Source of the DNA: Mesorhizobium sp.
GTDB lineage: Bacteria; Pseudomonadota; Alphaproteobacteria; Rhizobiales; Rhizobiaceae
NCBI RefSeq assembly: GCF_024710845.1
Contig: NZ_JANJTZ010000002.1
Coordinates: 62,001 to 126,000, forward strand
Length of the DNA: 64,000 nucleotides
Direction of reading: 5' to 3'
Made by a program: the position numbers and the translations under genes. This document shows positions 1 through 6,719 of this stretch, piece by piece (within the stretch, counting starts at the first letter, position 1; every line of letters begins with the position of its first letter). The notes under the pieces are model-generated. The model worked only from the letters and a program-made list of their open reading frames with translations, did no database searches and was not told the origin of the DNA.

Positions 1-693
1 GGCAATCTCTTCGTCGAAGCCAACGGAACGATCGTCGCGGTCGATTTCGGCATCACCGGGCGGCTCGGCAAGAAGGAGCGGCGTTTCCTCGCCGAGATCC
101 TCTACGGCTTCATCGTGCGCGACTATCGCCGCGTCGCCGACGTGCATTTCGAGGCCGGCTATGTGCCGCGCCGCCACGACCCCGCCTCCTTCGCCCAGGC
201 GATCCGCGCCATCGGCGAGCCGATCCACGGCCAGCCGGCCGAGACGATCTCGATGGCGAAACTACTGACGCTGCTGTTCGAGGTGACCGAACTGTTCGAC
301 ATGGAGGCGCGGCCGGAACTGGTGATGCTGCAGAAGACAATGGTCGTCGTCGAAGGCGTCGCCCGGACGCTCAATCCCGCCTTCAACATGTGGAAGACGG
401 CAGAGCCGGTCGTCGGCGGCTGGATCCGCGACAATCTCGGGCCCAAGGGGCTGCTGATTGACGCGAAGGACGGTCTGAACGCGCTCGTGGCGCTCGCCCG
501 GCAGGCGCCGGAGCTGGCCGAGCGCACCGAACGCCTGACCCGCGAGATCGACCTGATGGCTGAGCACGGCCTGCGCTTCGACGAGGACACGGCGCGGCAG
601 ATCGGCATGGCCGAGGCGCGCGGAACGCGCTGGGGCCGCGTGGCCATGTGGGTCGGCGCGCTGGCGCTGGTGTGGATTGCGTGGCAACTTTGA
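1..693 (+). CDS. ubiB: UbiB/ABC1-family ubiquinone biosynthesis protein, C-terminal part
   Basis: C-terminal 230 residues of an ABC1/UbiB atypical kinase-like ATPase, which supports ubiquinone synthesis at the inner membrane. The frame is open from base 1, so the start lies outside the window. The metal-binding DFG of the kinase fold is visible (VDFGITGRL, visible residues 14-22). The protein ends in a hydrophobic segment of about 17 residues (to WIAWQL), which fits the usual C-terminal UbiB membrane anchor. It is followed closely by a small RHH gene and coaBC in the same direction. The placement of ubiB next to coaBC is the arrangement known in rhizobia. Identification rests on the DFG region, the C-terminal anchor and this context. 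Confidence 0.9.
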   Translation, partial: GNLFVEANGTIVAVDFGITGRLGKKERRFLAEILYGFIVRDYRRVADVHFEAGYVPRRHDPASFAQAIRAIGEPIHGQPAETISMAKLLTLLFEVTELFDMEARPELVMLQKTMVVVEGVARTLNPAFNMWKTAEPVVGGWIRDNLGPKGLLIDAKDGLNALVALARQAPELAERTERLTREIDLMAEHGLRFDEDTARQIGMAEARGTRWGRVAMWVGALALVWIAWQL

Positions 694-700
694 TTCGGCG

Positions 701-886
701 ATGCCTGGACCAAATCGAATGCCTGACGATGATGATCTGACCATAGAGATTGATGATGAGCTGATGGCGCAACTCGTAAGAGAGGCAAAAGACGTCGGCC
801 TTCCACTTGAGGAGTATGCGCGGCAAAAGCTCGTCCGCTCCCTCCAAGACGAGCCGCAAGACCGAGCGTCTGGGCGGTCCAGATGA
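701..886 (+). CDS. small ribbon-helix-helix-like protein, orphan
   Basis: Small acidic protein of about 61 residues. A beta-strand-like LTIEIDDEL stretch is followed by two predicted helices (AQLVREAKDVG and LEEYARQKLVRSL), the pattern of CopG/Arc ribbon-helix-helix DNA-binding or antitoxin proteins. No toxin gene is next to it. Its stop overlaps the coaBC start by 4 nt (ATGA), and it begins 7 nt after the ubiB stop, so it is probably co-transcribed and translationally coupled. The start is uncertain: ATG at 701 or 719, or TTG at 677; none has a good Shine-Dalgarno. Function unknown; the RHH assignment is by pattern only. Confidence 0.6.
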   Translation: MPGPNRMPDDDDLTIEIDDELMAQLVREAKDVGLPLEEYARQKLVRSLQDEPQDRASGRSR

Positions 887-2115
887 CCCTCACCGACAAG
901 CGCATACTGCTCATCATCGGCGGCGGCATCGCGGCCTACAAGGCGCTCGACCTGATCCGCCGGCTGCGCGAGCGCGGGGCCAAAGTGCGCTGCGTGCTGA
1001 CCGTGGCGGCGCAGCATTTCGTGACACCGCTCGCCGCCGGCGCGCTGTCGGCCGACCACGTCTTCACCGATCTCTTCGACCGGCAGGACGAGCAGGATGT
1101 CGGCCATATCCGCCTCGCGCGCGAATGCGACGCGATCGTGGTCGCGCCCGCCACGGCCGACCTGATGGCCAAGCTTGCCAACGGCCTCGCCAACGATCTT
1201 GCGTCGGCCGTGCTTCTGGCAACGGACAAGCCGGTGCTCATGGCACCGGCCATGAACCCGAAAATGTGGTCGCATCCGGCGACGAAGCGCAACCGCGCGA
1301 CGCTGGCGAAGGACGGCGTGCGCTTCGTCGGGCCGAACCGGGGCGAGATGGCGGAGAGCGGCGAGGCGGGCGAAGGCCGCATGGCGGAGCCGGTCGAGAT
1401 TGCCGATGCGGTGGAGGCGCTTGTCGCCCCACCTGTCGGCCCGCTTGCCGGCCGGCGCATCGTCGTCACCTCCGGGCCGACGCATGAGCCGCTCGATCCG
1501 ATCCGCTACATCGCCAACCGTTCGTCCGGAAAGCAGGGCCACGCGATCGCGGCGGCCCTGGCGAAGCTCGGCGCGGACGTGCGCCTCGTCAGCGGTCCGG
1601 TCGCGCTGCCCGATCCGGCGGGCGTCACCACAATTCATGTCGAGACCGCGCGCCAGATGCAGGCGGCGGTCGAGGCGCAGCTTCCGGCGGATGCCGGCAT
1701 ATTCGTGGCAGCGGTGGCTGACTGGCGCCCGACGGTCGAGATCGGCGAGAAGATCAAGAAGCGCTCCGGCGAAGCACCGCCCGCTGTCGAGATGATCGAA
1801 AACCCCGACATCCTTGCCGGCGTCGGTCATCACCGGCATCGGCCATGGCTGATCGTCGGCTTCGCGGCCGAGACGGAGAACCTGCTCGACAACGCCGCCG
1901 CCAAGCTGAAGAAGAAGGGGGCCGATTTCATCGTCGCCAATGACGTCTCCCACGACAGCGGCGTGAATGCGCGCGGCGTCATGGGCGGCGACCGCAACCG
2001 CGTGAAGATCGTCTCCCGCGACGGCGTCGAGGAATGGCCCGAGATGACGAAGGACGAAGTGGCCGAGCGGCTTGCCAGGCTCGTCGCCGCGCGCCTCCAG
2101 ACGATCACGGTCTGA
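883..2115 (+). CDS. coaBC: bifunctional phosphopantothenoylcysteine decarboxylase/phosphopantothenate-cysteine ligase
   Basis: Makes 4'-phosphopantetheine precursors in coenzyme A synthesis: CoaB joins cysteine to phosphopantothenate and CoaC decarboxylates the product with FMN. The CoaC half (residues 1-185) shows the nucleotide-binding start IGGGIAAYK, the catalytic His75 (VGHIRLAR) and the PAMNPKMW motif (Asn125). The CoaB half (from about 188) shows VTSGPTHEPLDPIRYI, SSGKQGHAIA, the AAVADWRP and KIKK region, and VGFAAET. At the substrate-clamp position where E. coli Dfp has Cys158 (ACGDxGxGRM), this protein reads AESGEAGEGRM with Ser159. Length (410 aa) is normal. The start overlaps the upstream RHH gene by 4 nt. 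Confidence 0.96.
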   Translation: MTLTDKRILLIIGGGIAAYKALDLIRRLRERGAKVRCVLTVAAQHFVTPLAAGALSADHVFTDLFDRQDEQDVGHIRLARECDAIVVAPATADLMAKLANGLANDLASAVLLATDKPVLMAPAMNPKMWSHPATKRNRATLAKDGVRFVGPNRGEMAESGEAGEGRMAEPVEIADAVEALVAPPVGPLAGRRIVVTSGPTHEPLDPIRYIANRSSGKQGHAIAAALAKLGADVRLVSGPVALPDPAGVTTIHVETARQMQAAVEAQLPADAGIFVAAVADWRPTVEIGEKIKKRSGEAPPAVEMIENPDILAGVGHHRHRPWLIVGFAAETENLLDNAAAKLKKKGADFIVANDVSHDSGVNARGVMGGDRNRVKIVSRDGVEEWPEMTKDEVAERLARLVAARLQTITV

Positions 2116-2116
2116 C

Positions 2117-2641
2117 GTGAGCGCGTCCGTTCCCGTCATCGAGACGCCGCGCCTCGTGTTGCGCGGCCACCGCCTCGACGATTTCGACGCCCACGCGGCG
2201 CTGTGGGCCGATCCCGTCGTCACCCGCTTCATCGGCGGCGTGCCGCAGACGCGCGAGCAGGCCTGGGTGCGCCTCCTGCGCCACATGGGCATGTGGCAGG
2301 CGCTGGGCTTCGGCTTCTGGGCGGTGACGGACAAACAGACCGGCAGGCTTCTCGGCGAGGCCGGATTCCACGATCTGATGCGTGACCTGACGCCCAGCCT
2401 CGAAGGCACGCTCGAGACGGGATGGGGCTTCGTGCCGGATGTCCATGGCAAGGGAATCGCGACCGAGACAGTGTCGGCCGTCATCGCCTGGGGCGAGGCG
2501 AACCGCCCGGGCATGCGCATGACCTGCCTGATCGATCCGGCAAACACGGCGTCGCTGCGCGTCGCCGATAAGAACGGCTTTCGCGAGTTCGCGCGGGCCA
2601 CGTATCACGGCGCGCCGACGATCCTGTTCGAGCGACCATAG
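2117..2641 (+). CDS. GNAT-family N-acetyltransferase (RimJ/RimL type)
   Basis: Predicted acyl-CoA-dependent N-acetyltransferase of about 174 residues. The N-terminus ETPRLVLRGHRLDDFDAH is typical of the RimJ/RimL-like Acetyltransf_3 group, and the acetyl-CoA loop is PDVHGKGIATE. Residues after LIDPANTASLRVADKNGF match motif B of the family. I chose the GTG at 2117, one base after the coaBC stop; starting further upstream at 2072 would add 15 residues that overlap coaBC and look non-coding. The substrate is unknown, and the coupling to coaBC does not reveal it. Confidence 0.85.
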   Translation: MSASVPVIETPRLVLRGHRLDDFDAHAALWADPVVTRFIGGVPQTREQAWVRLLRHMGMWQALGFGFWAVTDKQTGRLLGEAGFHDLMRDLTPSLEGTLETGWGFVPDVHGKGIATETVSAVIAWGEANRPGMRMTCLIDPANTASLRVADKNGFREFARATYHGAPTILFERP

Positions 2642-2666
2642 ACGAGACGGTTCGCCGGCAGCGCGA

Positions 2667-3008
2667 TCAGGCGCCGTTTGTCTCGTCCTCCTGACGCAGC
2701 AGGCTGTCGAGGATGTCCAGCCGGTCGCCCCAAAAGCGCTCGTAGCGGCGCAGCCATTCGTTGGCTTCCCTCATTCGGGCCGCATCGAGGCTGCAATAAT
2801 GGGTCCGCCCCGAGATGCGACGCCGCACCAGGCCGGCATTTTCGAGAACCTTCACATGCTTCGACGCGCCGGCGAAGCTCATCGCATAGGGGCGCGCCAG
2901 GTCGCTGATCGCCTTTTCGCCGCCCTCGAGCGCCTGCAGCATGCCACGGCGGGTGCCATCCGACAGGGCATGAAACACGGCGTCCAGGCGGGTAGCTTGT
3001 TCAACCAT
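2667..3008 (-). CDS. ArsR-family winged-helix transcriptional regulator
   Basis: Stand-alone 113-residue ArsR/SmtB-type repressor. HALSDGTRRGMLQALEGG opens the winged helix, and the recognition helix lies in SFAGASKHVKVLENAGLV. The ELCVCD metal-binding motif of metal-sensing ArsR proteins is absent, so a metal effector is unlikely. It resembles the subgroup that controls AHSA1/SRPBCC genes, as does the second ArsR of this window at 13.8 kb. The start ATG lies directly beside an AT-rich stretch (TTAACTAAACTAC in its own orientation) with no Shine-Dalgarno, which suggests a leaderless or very short leader. It lies downstream of the peroxiredoxin gene but beyond that gene's terminator. Confidence 0.88.
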   Translation of the reverse strand: MVEQATRLDAVFHALSDGTRRGMLQALEGGEKAISDLARPYAMSFAGASKHVKVLENAGLVRRRISGRTHYCSLDAARMREANEWLRRYERFWGDRLDILDSLLRQEDETNGA

Positions 3009-3078
3009 GTAGTTTAGTTAATCCTCGGACGTCCGAAAGGCAACCTCCCGTCGGTCCGCACGACATCCGCACGACAGC

Positions 3079-3104
3079 AAAAGGCCGACACGATGTGCCG
3101 GCCT
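3079..3104 (-). terminator. rho-independent terminator of the peroxiredoxin gene
   Basis: In minus-strand orientation a 10-bp stem (AGGCCGGCAC / GTGTCGGCCT, one G-U pair) with a 3-nt loop is followed by TTTT. It lies about 30 nt after the stop of the peroxiredoxin gene. Confidence 0.75.
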
Positions 3105-3133
3105 CGCGTTCCTTCGAGCGCTGACGGGACCGG

Positions 3134-3793
3134 TCAGGCCGCCGGCTGCTTCGTCTTTCGCAGATAGGGCAGGATCGTCTCGTAGGCACCGAAACGCTTG
3201 GTCGCATCATCGTTGGACACGGCGGCGGTGATGATGACGTCCTCGCCCTGCTTCCAGTCGGCCGGCGTCGCGACCTGATGCTTGGCAGTGAGCTGGATCG
3301 AATCGATGGCCCGCAGGATCTCCGCGAAGTTGCGGCCCGTCGTCATCGGATAGCTCAGCGTTAGCTTGATCTTCTTGTCGGGGCCGATGACGAAGACGGA
3401 GCGGACGGTCTGGTTGTCGGCCGGAGTGCGCCCTTCGGAGGTGCCGCCGGCGGAGGCGGGCAACATGTCGTAGAGCTTGGCGACCTCGAGGTTCTTGTCG
3501 GCGATCAGCGGATAGTCGACCGAATGGCCGGTCGCAACCTTGATGTCCTCCTTCCACCGGTGGTGGCTTTCGACCGGATCGACGGAGATGCCGATGATCT
3601 TGACGTTGCGCTTGGCGAACTCCGGCGCGTAGCCGGCCATGGTGCCGAGCTCGGTGGTGCAGACGGGCGTGAAGTCCTTCGGATGCGAGAACATCACCGC
3701 CCAGCCGTCGCCGATCCAGTCGTGGAAGCGGATGGTTCCCTGCGTGGTCTCGGCGGTGAAATCGGGTGCGATGTCGTTGATGCGCAGGCTCAT
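3134..3793 (-). CDS. 1-Cys peroxiredoxin (Prx6 family)
   Basis: Thiol peroxidase of 219 residues that reduces hydrogen peroxide and organic hydroperoxides in the cytoplasm. The peroxidatic cysteine is Cys45 in KDFTPVCTTELG. The Prx6-type C-terminal extension is present (MTTGRNFAEILRAIDSIQL, then TPADWKQGEDVII). No second conserved resolving cysteine is visible, which fits the 1-Cys class. It is monocistronic by appearance, with its own terminator downstream. The start ATG at 3793 has an upstream GGAGGATCC-like ribosome-binding stretch. Family and reaction are secure; the reductant is not known from sequence. Confidence 0.95.
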   Translation of the reverse strand: MSLRINDIAPDFTAETTQGTIRFHDWIGDGWAVMFSHPKDFTPVCTTELGTMAGYAPEFAKRNVKIIGISVDPVESHHRWKEDIKVATGHSVDYPLIADKNLEVAKLYDMLPASAGGTSEGRTPADNQTVRSVFVIGPDKKIKLTLSYPMTTGRNFAEILRAIDSIQLTAKHQVATPADWKQGEDVIITAAVSNDDATKRFGAYETILPYLRKTKQPAA

Positions 3794-3999
3794 GGGATCC
3801 TCCTGTTCTGTCTCGGGTTCTTATAGATAGGCCGGGCCGGCAGCGCCAGCGAGAGCATGACCAGCAAGAAGACGGATCAAGGCCGGAAACCTGAACCACT
3901 CACGCGGCCGAAAAGGGAAGAAAATACTTCGGCCGCGCGCAGCGTAAGAGCGACGCGCTCCTGGCTTCCATCTACCCCCGGTCGGCCGCGGATTGCTGT

Positions 4000-4410
4000 T
4001 CAGGCAGCGGCGGGGGGCAGGGCCTTGCCCTGCGCCGCCAGATGCTCGCGCAACAGGCGGACATTGACGTTGTTCGCCTTGAAGAACACGTCGAACACCG
4101 TGCCGACGATCGGAATCGATCCTATGGCAACGTCGAGAGCGACGTTTCCCGCCATCTGCAGGATGAGCCGGCGCGGCGCGCCGAGCCGATGGGCCTTTTG
4201 GACGATGTGGGCGGAGATCAAACCTGTTGCAACATCTCCGACGACGGGGACCAGGCTCGCAACCGCGTCGACGCCGAAGCGGTAGCCGATGATCGGAATC
4301 CGCCAGCGCGAATCGAGCAGGAAGGCGAGATCGGCGAGTTCGGGGAAATCATCGCCCACCCGGGATGCCGCGCGCTCCGCGGCTGCCTTGCTGCTGATCT
4401 TCGGCGTCAT
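4000..4410 (-). CDS. DUF4112-family membrane protein
   Basis: 136-residue protein of the DUF4112 family. The core LLDSRWRIPIIGYRFGVDA is followed by a first hydrophobic segment (SLVPVVGDVATGLISAHIV) and a second (NVALDVAIGSIPIVGTVFDV), the duplicated P-x-x-G-D/T pattern of this family. It ends in a charged tail (NNVNVRLLREHLAAQGK). I started it at the ATG at 4410 (MTPKISSKA) because the longer reading frame to 4560 runs through the neighbouring GST gene. Molecular function is unknown for the family; location is probably the inner membrane. Confidence 0.85.
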   Translation of the reverse strand: MTPKISSKAAAERAASRVGDDFPELADLAFLLDSRWRIPIIGYRFGVDAVASLVPVVGDVATGLISAHIVQKAHRLGAPRRLILQMAGNVALDVAIGSIPIVGTVFDVFFKANNVNVRLLREHLAAQGKALPPAAA

Positions 4411-4433
4411 TTCCGCGTGTCGGCTCCGGCTGA

Positions 4434-5162
4434 CTAGATATGGGCACCGAGATCGCGGGAGCCCGGCATATAGGCGATGTCGAAGTTCGGCCGCGCCTTG
4501 ATGCGTTCGTACCAACCTGCGACGCGGGGAAGATGATCCCACAGATCGGTGCGTCCGCAATCCTCGAGCCGCACCACGGTAGGCGTCAACGCCACGTCCG
4601 CCAGGGTGTACTGGTTGCCGATGATGTAGTCCCCATCCTCAAGCGCCGATTCCATCCGATGCAGCGTCTGTGTCAGCCGGTCGAGGGATTCGTCGATATC
4701 GGCCTTCGAGAAGCCGCCGCGGCCCATCTTGCGGTAGAAATGCTTCCGCAGTGGCAGGCGTTCCGTATAGTCCCAGAAGTCCTCCTCCGTCATTTTCGAC
4801 CAGATCGGAACGAAGAAGGTGTTGAACGAGATCGGGCGGATCGAGGGCGTCGGAACCTCGTCGATATACTGGCGCCAGGCTCGCATGTGAGCCAGCGTCT
4901 TCAGGTCTTTCGGCCGGACGCTGTTCTCCGGAAACGCCTCGTCCAGATATTCCGTGATGACGCTGCTCTCTATGATCGGGTCTCCGTCGTGGAGAAGCGT
5001 TGGCACGACGCCGTTCGGGTTGAGTTTCAGGTATTCGGGTGTCAGGTGCTCGCCCTTGCCGAAATTGATCGCCTTGCCGTCCCACTCCAGCTCCTTCTCG
5101 GCCAGGACGAGACGGACCTTCTGGCTGCAGGTCGAAATCGGTGCGTGATAGAGATACAGCAT
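4434..5162 (-). CDS. glutathione S-transferase family protein (LigF-like)
   Basis: Soluble GST of 242 residues. The thioredoxin-like N-domain reads LYHAPISTCSQKVRLVLAEK, with Ser10/Cys12 region as candidate catalytic residues, then NPNGVVPTLLHDG with the cis-proline and ESSVITEYLDE, the glutathione gamma-glutamyl site. The helical C-domain contains QYTLADVALTP. The overall pattern resembles the beta-etherase/dehalogenase-like GSTs, but the substrate cannot be read from sequence. It is upstream of the DUF4112 gene (23 nt gap), with which it may be co-transcribed. Confidence 0.9.
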   Translation of the reverse strand: MLYLYHAPISTCSQKVRLVLAEKELEWDGKAINFGKGEHLTPEYLKLNPNGVVPTLLHDGDPIIESSVITEYLDEAFPENSVRPKDLKTLAHMRAWRQYIDEVPTPSIRPISFNTFFVPIWSKMTEEDFWDYTERLPLRKHFYRKMGRGGFSKADIDESLDRLTQTLHRMESALEDGDYIIGNQYTLADVALTPTVVRLEDCGRTDLWDHLPRVAGWYERIKARPNFDIAYMPGSRDLGAHI

Positions 5163-5279
5163 GGACGGCTCCCTCCCGAAGATCCGCCACTATCGCAGAC
5201 GCCGGCAGAGGGCCGCAAACGCTTTTAGCCCAAGGCACAGCGGGGTGATCGATGGCGGGATCGGCAGGGTGCGCCGCGG

Positions 5280-5981
5280 TCAAGCGCTCCGGCCGGTCTC
5301 GCGGCGGTAGAGTTCGGGCAGGAAGTTCTCGAACATCCCCACCTCTTCGATGTTGTGGCGCAGCCACGCCTTGCCCTGCGCCTGCGTGAAGGCAAAGGTC
5401 GACACGAGCGGGCGCACGAGCGGATACCAGAAGGCGTCGCTGCCGATGATCAGGCAGTTCTCGTAGAGCGTTCCGCCCTCGACGCGCTCGAACGTATATT
5501 CCATGCGCGCGAGCCCGGTGCGGCCGTGAAGCTCCGGATTGTGGATGTAGCCGCCCTCGTCGAGCCGCTCGATATGGGTGATCGTGTCGACGAGGAACTT
5601 CGCATTGCGGCCGAGGACTTCGATCAGCCGGATCGATGCGCCCGCACCGATGCTGCCGTCGGGAAGGCGCCGGTGGTAGCTGGCATGGACATGATCGCAC
5701 GGATGCCAGAAGCGGTAGCGGTTGTAGCGCCGGCCGCCGAACTCGATCGTGCCTTCGAGGTTACGGAACCACCAGTCGAGCATGCGGGGCGTCACGCCGC
5801 GCACGATGTCGTGCCGGATCCAGAACCTGGTGCGGCCGTCCTCCATGCGCTCGACCCCGGTGTCGGCTGAAGAGACCGGCTTCAGCGGGAACGGCAAGGG
5901 CAGCGGCGTCGGCAGGCGATCGAAGCGAGGCGGATAGGCGAGCTCAAGGTCGTCGGGCGCGATTTCCAAGGCGAAGGACAT
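5280..5981 (-). CDS. DAPG hydrolase (PhlG)-like C-C hydrolase
   Basis: 233-residue protein resembling PhlG, the zinc hydrolase that removes an acetyl group from 2,4-diacetylphloroglucinol by C-C cleavage. The start is the ATG at 5981 (MSFALEIAPDD); upstream sequence reads through the regulatory gap. Likely metal-site elements are the FWHPCDHVHASYH cluster (His93, His97, His99), Glu121 (RLIEVLG) and His209-x3-Glu213 (LRHNIEEVGMFENF); the last matches the H-x3-E zinc ligands described for PhlG. It is transcribed away from a TetR gene across a 102-bp gap that holds an inverted repeat, which suggests substrate-induced control. The true substrate may be another acylated phenol or diketone. Confidence 0.8.
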   Translation of the reverse strand: MSFALEIAPDDLELAYPPRFDRLPTPLPLPFPLKPVSSADTGVERMEDGRTRFWIRHDIVRGVTPRMLDWWFRNLEGTIEFGGRRYNRYRFWHPCDHVHASYHRRLPDGSIGAGASIRLIEVLGRNAKFLVDTITHIERLDEGGYIHNPELHGRTGLARMEYTFERVEGGTLYENCLIIGSDAFWYPLVRPLVSTFAFTQAQGKAWLRHNIEEVGMFENFLPELYRRETGRSA

Positions 5982-6028
5982 GGCGGATCTCCCGTTAGGA
6001 TAGCGCGTGCTATACATTAATAGAACGT

Positions 6029-6059
6029 GCTTTACCCGGGGTGCGATTATTTGTAAAGC
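6029..6059. promoter_or_regulatory. candidate TetR operator between the PhlG-like and TetR genes
   Basis: In the 102-bp divergent gap a perfect 7-bp inverted repeat GCTTTAC (6029-6035) / GTAAAGC (6053-6059) is separated by 17 bp. Just upstream, CGTGCT occurs twice, 20 bp apart (6006-6011 and 6026-6031). The position suits repression of both divergent genes by the TetR protein. No experiment supports this; it is inferred from position and symmetry. Confidence 0.4.
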
Positions 6060-6083
6060 GGTTACGATACAAAAAGGATTCAG

Positions 6084-6713
6084 ATGAGCGACGAACCGCC
6101 GAAACGGGGCCGCAAGCCCTCGCCCGAATTGAGACGGACGATCCTGAACGCGGCAATCGGGGTCTTCGCCGCGCGCGGCATCGACGCCGCGACCACGCGC
6201 GAAATCGCCTCCGCCGCGACGACCACGGAACGAACCCTGTTCAAGCATTTCGGGTCGAAAGCCGGGCTGGTGCAGGCGGCGCTGGAGGCGGTGTCAATCG
6301 ACTTCCTCAGCGACACGGCCTTCGGGCGCGTCCACGATCCGGCTCCGTTCACGGCGCGGGAATTCGCAGCCTGGCACCGGACTTTCCTGGAGGATCGGGT
6401 CGCGAATGCCCGGCGCTCTCCCGAGAACTACCGCATCCTGTTCGCCGAACTGTTGCGCAACGAATCGCTGCGCAGCAGCTACGGTCCGAAATGGAAAGCG
6501 ATGGTGATGGACCCGCTGGCCGCGCATCTCGCCCGCATGCAGTCGTCGGGCGAGATCGGCCCCGGCCTGCCGCCCGCGGTACTCGCGTCCGGCTTTTTCG
6601 GGCTCAACCTGAGCTACCTTCTGACCCGCTTCGCGCTGGCGCCGGGCGAAGCATGGGACGACCGCCGCGACATCGAGGCGATCGTCGTGATGTTCGCGGC
6701 GATGTGCCGGTGA
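6084..6713 (+). CDS. TetR/AcrR-family transcriptional regulator
   Basis: 209-residue one-component repressor. The N-terminal helix-turn-helix spans about residues 16-60: TILNAAIGVFAARGIDAATT, REIASAATTTERTLFKHFG. The C-terminal ligand-binding part is helical and unrelated to any ligand class I recognise. It is divergent from the PhlG-like hydrolase gene, an arrangement that recalls PhlF/PhlH control of the phl genes in Pseudomonas, so its ligand may be the hydrolase substrate or product. The ATG at 6084 follows an AAAAAGGATTCAG ribosome-binding stretch. It ends 6 nt before the convergent prfC stop. Confidence 0.9.
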   Translation: MSDEPPKRGRKPSPELRRTILNAAIGVFAARGIDAATTREIASAATTTERTLFKHFGSKAGLVQAALEAVSIDFLSDTAFGRVHDPAPFTAREFAAWHRTFLEDRVANARRSPENYRILFAELLRNESLRSSYGPKWKAMVMDPLAAHLARMQSSGEIGPGLPPAVLASGFFGLNLSYLLTRFALAPGEAWDDRRDIEAIVVMFAAMCR

Positions 6714-6719
6714 ACCGGG

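Noticed and set aside
3857-4285. 142-residue plus-strand open frame between the peroxiredoxin and DUF4112 genes
   Set aside because: Mostly antisense to the DUF4112 gene, of low complexity, and without a ribosome-binding site.
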